Of a stretch of DNA of 8,841 nucleotides, positions 5,534 through 8,841 are shown in pieces. The stretch's first letter is position 1. The number at the start of each line of letters is the position of its first letter. This DNA comes from Bacteroidales bacterium (lineage in GTDB: Bacteria > Bacteroidota > Bacteroidia > Bacteroidales > GCA-2711565), in the NCBI GenBank assembly GCA_029938505.1, contig JAOZUV010000061.1:1-8841 (forward strand). The letters are read 5' to 3'. The translations under genes were made by a program, and so were the position numbers. The notes beneath the pieces are model-generated. The model saw only the letters and a program-made list of their open reading frames with translations. It did no database searches and was not told where the DNA came from.

Positions 5534-8413
5534 ATTTATCTCAGCACTCCAACCGCTTGTATCATCCCAAGTATAATTAGAACCTTCTAAATTATAATCA
5601 GATTTATCAGAACAATAACCACTAGAATTACATGCTGGTGAAGTTATAAAAAAAGCATCATCATTTTCTACCCAGTTATTATTTTCTAATATAGCAAAAG
5701 AACTTTTAGATTCCCAAGTCTCCCAAGTTGCTACATCATAAGGTGGTCGCCACATATAAATACACCAGCCAGCATCGCTTCCTAAATACTTTTGAACAGG
5801 AATATAAGCTCCTAATTTTTGATTTGCATCGCTAGGAGCATTGTCTTCATCAGCAACATCGCAATAAATTGGTTCGCAATCTCCCCAGCCGTTTATTCCC
5901 CAAGCTCGGTCTAATCCATCAGCACATCCAGTCGTATTTGAACTCACTGCACATTGTCCGTTATTATAAGCAAATTTATTTCCAGCATAAGGAGATTGTT
6001 CTACTGAATAAGTCTTTACACTTTCATTGCAATTTAAAATCTTCCAAAGTCCCGGTTGTTGTGGTGCTGTAATATAAGGTTTTTCGTCATAAGCAGGTAG
6101 AGTTTCTTCTGTGTTAACTCCTTCAACTTCATTGATACCAAAAGGCTCAGGGAGACAATATAAACAAGCAGATAAAACTCCTGTTGCTCCGTTGTTTGTT
6201 CCATTTAATTTAGTTTGATAACTAGCGGGGCATTTTTGTTCGGTAGGATTTTCACTAGCCCAGTCTTCACTTGGATAATGATTGTCTAGACACCAATTTG
6301 GAGAGGCGGTATCGCTCCAACTTCTACTATCGTTATCCCAAGTTCGTTTCCAACTGGGGGGAGATTTATGAGCTGGCTCTGTGTCTTTACAGTAATTATT
6401 AGAATTAGTATCACAATCTGCTCCAATTTCAGTAGCTAATAAGTATGTAAAAGTATCAGAACCACCGTCTGGTTCTGTCATTGTAGTAAATTTACTGCCT
6501 GCTTGTGCCTTAAAGTAAGTATTGTTTAATTCTTCTTTTTCTCCTATTTCATAATCAGTATGATCAAAAGGTGGGATCCAGCAATAAAAACATTCTGCCG
6601 TGTTATTTAAAATTTCTACATATCCTGTTTTACAGCTATCATTATTAATGCGGTTTTCGTAATTTAATTCTTCATTTAATAAAGCTGGTAAATTATTATC
6701 TTCACCACAAAAACTTTTTTTACATTCAGAAATTTGTCCAGAATTTTCTCTAAATCTATAATATCCAGTAGGGCATCCAAAAGAAAGATTGTCATATTGA
6801 GACGGGGGAGTATCATCAGGAAGAGATTGTAATGTTGTATCCTTATCATAAGGATCATAGCACTCACCAGTATTAAAATTATACCAAGCCCAAGAAGAGC
6901 CATCCATTGAGCAAATACTTTGATCATCTATGTTATCAATATCACAGAAAAAACCTTTTTCGCCCGAGCCATTATTATTTTCGTCAAATCCTCCATCTCC
7001 ATCGAAGGAGCAATATAAACCGTCATTTTCTGTAATATAACAAGAATCATCAGTCTGAGTTGTTGGATAACTTTCTTCTTGTGGGCAAGCTGTGTCTGTG
7101 TTTAGTTCTCTTCCTCCATTGGTATTTACTCGCCATATATTTCCATTTAAGCATTCTCTATAATTTTGTTTAACTTGTAGTGGAAAACAATCTACACATT
7201 TCCAACGATTAGTATCATTATGCCAATAAATTGCTTTATGTTTTGCACAATTTCCATCTTCTCCACATTCGTCTTCTGAAATCCATGGAGTTCCTTCTCT
7301 TTCAGCATCATAGCCACAATTACTCCCAGCACATAACAGTTCAGGAGCTGAATTAGGATCAGGAAAACATTCATCCGAGCATTTTTCTGTCTGGTGTATT
7401 TCACAAGGACCACAAGGATATCCTGAAACTGAGCCACCTATTCTAACAGTGCTAAAAGTTTCATTATCAGAACTTTGAATAGTTTCTTCACATTCAGCAC
7501 CATCCCATTCTGCATCAGCTACACAAACATAATTATTTGCTGTTCCATTCCAAGATAAAGTTTCTCCTTCTCCACAAGCTATGGAAACTCGTCTTTGGCA
7601 TTCCCAAGCAGAAGCATCATAGTTAAATTTTGCTCGCATATCAGTTGAGCAATTTATTTTTCTATCTTGATTAGGAATACAATCTCCATTTGCATTTTCT
7701 AGCATATCTCCAAAACATTTTTTTAGACTTTCAAAAGCACGGCATTCCCAGATTTGTTCCTCTGCATTAAATACTTTTATGTCAGTTTTATTTTCACATT
7801 CTAATGCTTCAAACTCAGTATTTTGAACAGAGGCTTCTACTTCTGCTGGATTGTGGTGAGAAAAATAAACAATTTGTCCTTTTCTTAAACTATTAGCTCC
7901 TATTAAAACTTGTTTTATAGAAATAGCATCAGTTGTTGTCTGCGGATTTAGAATCACGAATCGGCCATCTTCTGTTTTGAATAAAATACCTAAATTAGGC
8001 AATCCACCTGACATATTTTTTATAAAATCTAAAATTTTATTTTGATTTATATTTTTGGGTAAATCAACACTCGTAGTAAAATAATGATTTGATAAATAGT
8101 TAGCTGTTTCAGATAAACTGGATTTTTCATAGCAACTAGGAGAAATAGTTTCTTCTGTTGCACAGAATTTTTTAGTAATTACATTTTTTGACTTAGCACA
8201 AGGAGATGTTTGTTCGAATTGATATGCATTTTCTCGCATGTTTTTAGAATTATCGTCTAAGGCTCTTTTGTGTTCATTGACGACACACATTATTAGTCCC
8301 TTAGTTCTAACAGATTCAGGTAGGAAATCATGCGAAACATTTAGAGCAGGGCTGTCTAAATAATAATATCCACCCATAAAAGCTGATAAAATCATTAAGA
8401 GAAAAATTTGCAT
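5147..8413 (-). CDS. Giant signal-anchored Cys/Trp-rich modular surface protein, N-terminal part
   Basis: 1,088 residues before the TGA at 5147-5149. I place the start at ATG 8411-8413, which has AAAAAAAGG 9 nt upstream. The earlier ATG at 8504-8506 lies in a palindromic repeat and would add 31 residues including the repeat-derived EVRNDE. One point favours the longer form: KKR lies just upstream of the hydrophobic segment, as expected for an anchor. From the chosen start, residues 2-19 (QIFLLMILSAFMGGYYYL) form a single membrane anchor or uncleaved signal. A non-repetitive domain of about 190 residues follows, including GGLPNLGILFKTEDGRFVI. The rest is extracellular in character: rich in Cys, Trp, Asn and Asp, with modules of the type W-[DN]-x(3,5)-GW-x(5,9)-C and C-x-x-(C/M)-W-x-PP-(F/Y). 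I recognise no named domain. A role in attachment or as a disulfide-braced stalk is inference. The gene ends within a long repeat at ENNWC-TGA. Confidence 0.8.
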   Translation of the reverse strand: MQIFLLMILSAFMGGYYYLDSPALNVSHDFLPESVRTKGLIMCVVNEHKRALDDNSKNMRENAYQFEQTSPCAKSKNVITKKFCATEETISPSCYEKSSLSETANYLSNHYFTTSVDLPKNINQNKILDFIKNMSGGLPNLGILFKTEDGRFVILNPQTTTDAISIKQVLIGANSLRKGQIVYFSHHNPAEVEASVQNTEFEALECENKTDIKVFNAEEQIWECRAFESLKKCFGDMLENANGDCIPNQDRKINCSTDMRAKFNYDASAWECQRRVSIACGEGETLSWNGTANNYVCVADAEWDGAECEETIQSSDNETFSTVRIGGSVSGYPCGPCEIHQTEKCSDECFPDPNSAPELLCAGSNCGYDAEREGTPWISEDECGEDGNCAKHKAIYWHNDTNRWKCVDCFPLQVKQNYRECLNGNIWRVNTNGGRELNTDTACPQEESYPTTQTDDSCYITENDGLYCSFDGDGGFDENNNGSGEKGFFCDIDNIDDQSICSMDGSSWAWYNFNTGECYDPYDKDTTLQSLPDDTPPSQYDNLSFGCPTGYYRFRENSGQISECKKSFCGEDNNLPALLNEELNYENRINNDSCKTGYVEILNNTAECFYCWIPPFDHTDYEIGEKEELNNTYFKAQAGSKFTTMTEPDGGSDTFTYLLATEIGADCDTNSNNYCKDTEPAHKSPPSWKRTWDNDSRSWSDTASPNWCLDNHYPSEDWASENPTEQKCPASYQTKLNGTNNGATGVLSACLYCLPEPFGINEVEGVNTEETLPAYDEKPYITAPQQPGLWKILNCNESVKTYSVEQSPYAGNKFAYNNGQCAVSSNTTGCADGLDRAWGINGWGDCEPIYCDVADEDNAPSDANQKLGAYIPVQKYLGSDAGWCIYMWRPPYDVATWETWESKSSFAILENNNWVENDDAFFITSPACNSSGYCSDKSDYNLEGSNYTWDDTSGWSAEINWCAGSIYNEETLPTTIFPFTGKLEEDGDSTCFKQAQPTLEIWISSGITIEDSPEFRQYLYTSCEGGNCSTADELPTSANMPNIPFKSDWNSTTGWGEITINHCDGISSTSATPDKKFVSKVGTENNWC

Positions 8414-8422
8414 GTAAATAAA

Positions 8423-8431
8423 CCTTTTTTT
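8423..8431 (-). promoter_or_regulatory. Ribosome binding site deciding the start at 8413
   Basis: On the minus strand AAAAAAAGG ends 9 nt before ATG 8413-8411. It is a modest SD but the only one near a candidate start outside the palindromic repeat. It favours the shorter N-terminus of the giant protein. Confidence 0.5.
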
Positions 8432-8457
8432 ATTGGTGATTGATTTTGCTTTTCTAT

Positions 8458-8569
8458 ACTCGTCATTGCGAACCTCTTTTGCGATAGCAAAGTGTGCCAA
8501 TCTCATGATGGAGTTAACTACTCATGAGATTGCTTTGCTCACTTCGTGAAACGGCTCGCAATGACGAGT
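8458..8569. repeat. 112-bp palindromic repeat with cloverleaf-like layout
   Basis: The outer 14 bp are a perfect inverted repeat, ACTCGTCATTGCGA (8458-8471) and TCGCAATGACGAGT (8556-8569). Inside are three smaller hairpins: TTTGC/GCAAA (8478-8491), an 11-bp stem CAATCTCATGA/TCATGAGATTG (8498-8508 with 8522-8532), and TCAC/GTGA (8539-8549). Sequences beginning CGTCATTGCGA are, from memory, a common dispersed repeat in many bacterial genomes. Read as protein on the minus strand it yields the tell-tale EVRNDE. It is probably non-autonomous; no transposase for it is in the window. Confidence 0.75.
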
Positions 8570-8587
8570 CTCGGGATTAGGTCTATC

Positions 8588-8633
8588 ACCACTCTCCTTG
8601 CGGAAGAAGTCGTGCGTAGCACGGGGGAGGGGT
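8588..8633. repeat. Second, GC-rich imperfect palindrome
   Basis: ACCACTCTCC (8588-8597) is an imperfect inverted match to GGGGGAGGGGT (8623-8633). A perfect small hairpin CGTGC-GTA-GCACG is nested at 8611-8623. The local GC content is far above its surroundings, which suggests an inserted repeat of a different family from the REP units. Confidence 0.5.
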
Positions 8634-8643
8634 AAAAAAATCT

Positions 8644-8720
8644 CTTCCTATAAAAGCTAAAAATAATAAAATTACTCCGTCCTCAATATGTTATTGTAGG
8701 GGCATCCCTTGCGGGTGCCC
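8644..8720 (+). repeat. REP unit D with one full arm (solitary)
   Basis: It aligns over about 77 bp with the RAYT arms: tail CTTCCTATAAAA, then CTCCGTCCTCAATATGTTA, GTAG at 8696-8699, and the hairpin at 8700-8720 with a TTGC loop. The inner 46 bp match the right arm at 43 positions. No second arm or transposase is near, so it looks like a half-element mobilised in trans or left after loss of the rest. Confidence 0.8.
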
Positions 8721-8749
8721 GTGACTCGGTCTACCATGCATAAGGGTAT

Positions 8750-8841
8750 TTATTTTTTTTCTACCTTTGTCTGTATTGTAGCGCTTCTAATAGTCCTTAA
8801 TTCTGGCGGAATAATTAGTTTTTCATTTTCCTCAATCTCAG
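8750..8841 (-). CDS. C-terminal end of an unidentified protein (rest outside window)
   Basis: The minus-strand frame is open from the right edge to TAA at 8750-8752 and gives 29 residues ending in LRTIRSATIQTKVEKK. It is hydrophilic, with codon choice like its neighbours. A REP unit (8644-8720) sits just behind its stop, the usual place for such repeats. It would be the gene upstream of the giant surface protein, on the same strand. Too short to identify. The overlapping plus-strand frame from 8736 is the main alternative. Confidence 0.45.
   Translation of the reverse strand, partial: EIEENEKLIIPPELRTIRSATIQTKVEKK

Noticed and set aside
5325..5576. Plus-strand open frame of 83 codons
   Set aside because: Lies antisense within the giant gene, with no SD and repeat-derived content; a shadow of the minus-strand frame.
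5869..6072. Plus-strand open frame of 67 codons
   Set aside because: Antisense to the giant gene, with no recognisable protein features or start signal.
6676..7437. Two short minus-strand frames (6676-6927 and 7192-7437) with hydrophobic translations
   Set aside because: Both are out-of-frame readings of the giant gene; the hydrophobicity is a frame artefact of AT-rich codons, and the main frame is open throughout.
8736..8841. Plus-strand frame starting ATG 8736 that looks like a membrane segment and runs off the right edge
   Set aside because: No SD. Its hydrophobic look is what the complement of a Glu/Lys-rich minus-strand frame gives. The minus-strand reading has a better composition and a stop just ahead of a REP unit. 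Not fully excluded.

Overview
This AT-rich window has a tight, low-GC coding style and a single-chain bacterial-type glycyl-tRNA synthetase. It also carries a lipoprotein, a very large Cys/Trp-rich surface protein, and several families of short palindromic repeats. The style resembles an uncultured small-genome bacterium such as the Patescibacteria/CPR. That placement is an impression from gene style, not a demonstrated assignment.

Left part (1-2291, plus strand). The C-terminal half of glycyl-tRNA synthetase enters from the left edge and stops at 818. A gene-free stretch of about 360 bp follows and ends in a compact regulatory leader. The leader has a TATAAT -10 box, a 5' hairpin, and an 18-bp perfect palindrome that contains the Shine-Dalgarno sequence. 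It drives a 353-aa predicted lipoprotein of unknown function, closed by a strong intrinsic terminator (2258-2291).

Middle (2292-3134). This is a REP/RAYT region. A complete RAYT (Y1 HUH transposase, minus strand) lies between 86-bp inverted arms that match at 79 of 86 positions by my hand alignment. Each arm holds a REP-type unit: a GTAG tetranucleotide followed by a hairpin with one bulged base. Further solitary copies lie next to the lipoprotein terminator (2292-2319) and near the right edge (8644-8720).

Right part (3134-8413, minus strand). One continuous reading frame of about 1,759 codons encodes a signal-anchored, Cys/Trp-rich, modular extracellular protein. It is interrupted by a single in-frame TGA at 5147-5149. 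The TGA falls at a position that is CTA (Leu) in the adjacent ~195-residue repeat, so the two apparent genes (5147-8413 and 3134-5146) look like halves of one gene. The outer RAYT arm ends at the stop codon of this gene.

The region upstream of the large gene (8458-8720) is a pile-up of three unrelated palindromic repeats. One of them supplies a spurious N-terminal extension (EVRNDE) if the first ATG is used. The right edge holds the last 29 codons of another minus-strand gene.

No rRNA, tRNA, CRISPR array or defence cassette was seen. The most notable items are the interrupted giant modular protein, the REP/RAYT element with long inverted arms, and the mutually exclusive hairpins over the lipoprotein ribosome binding site.
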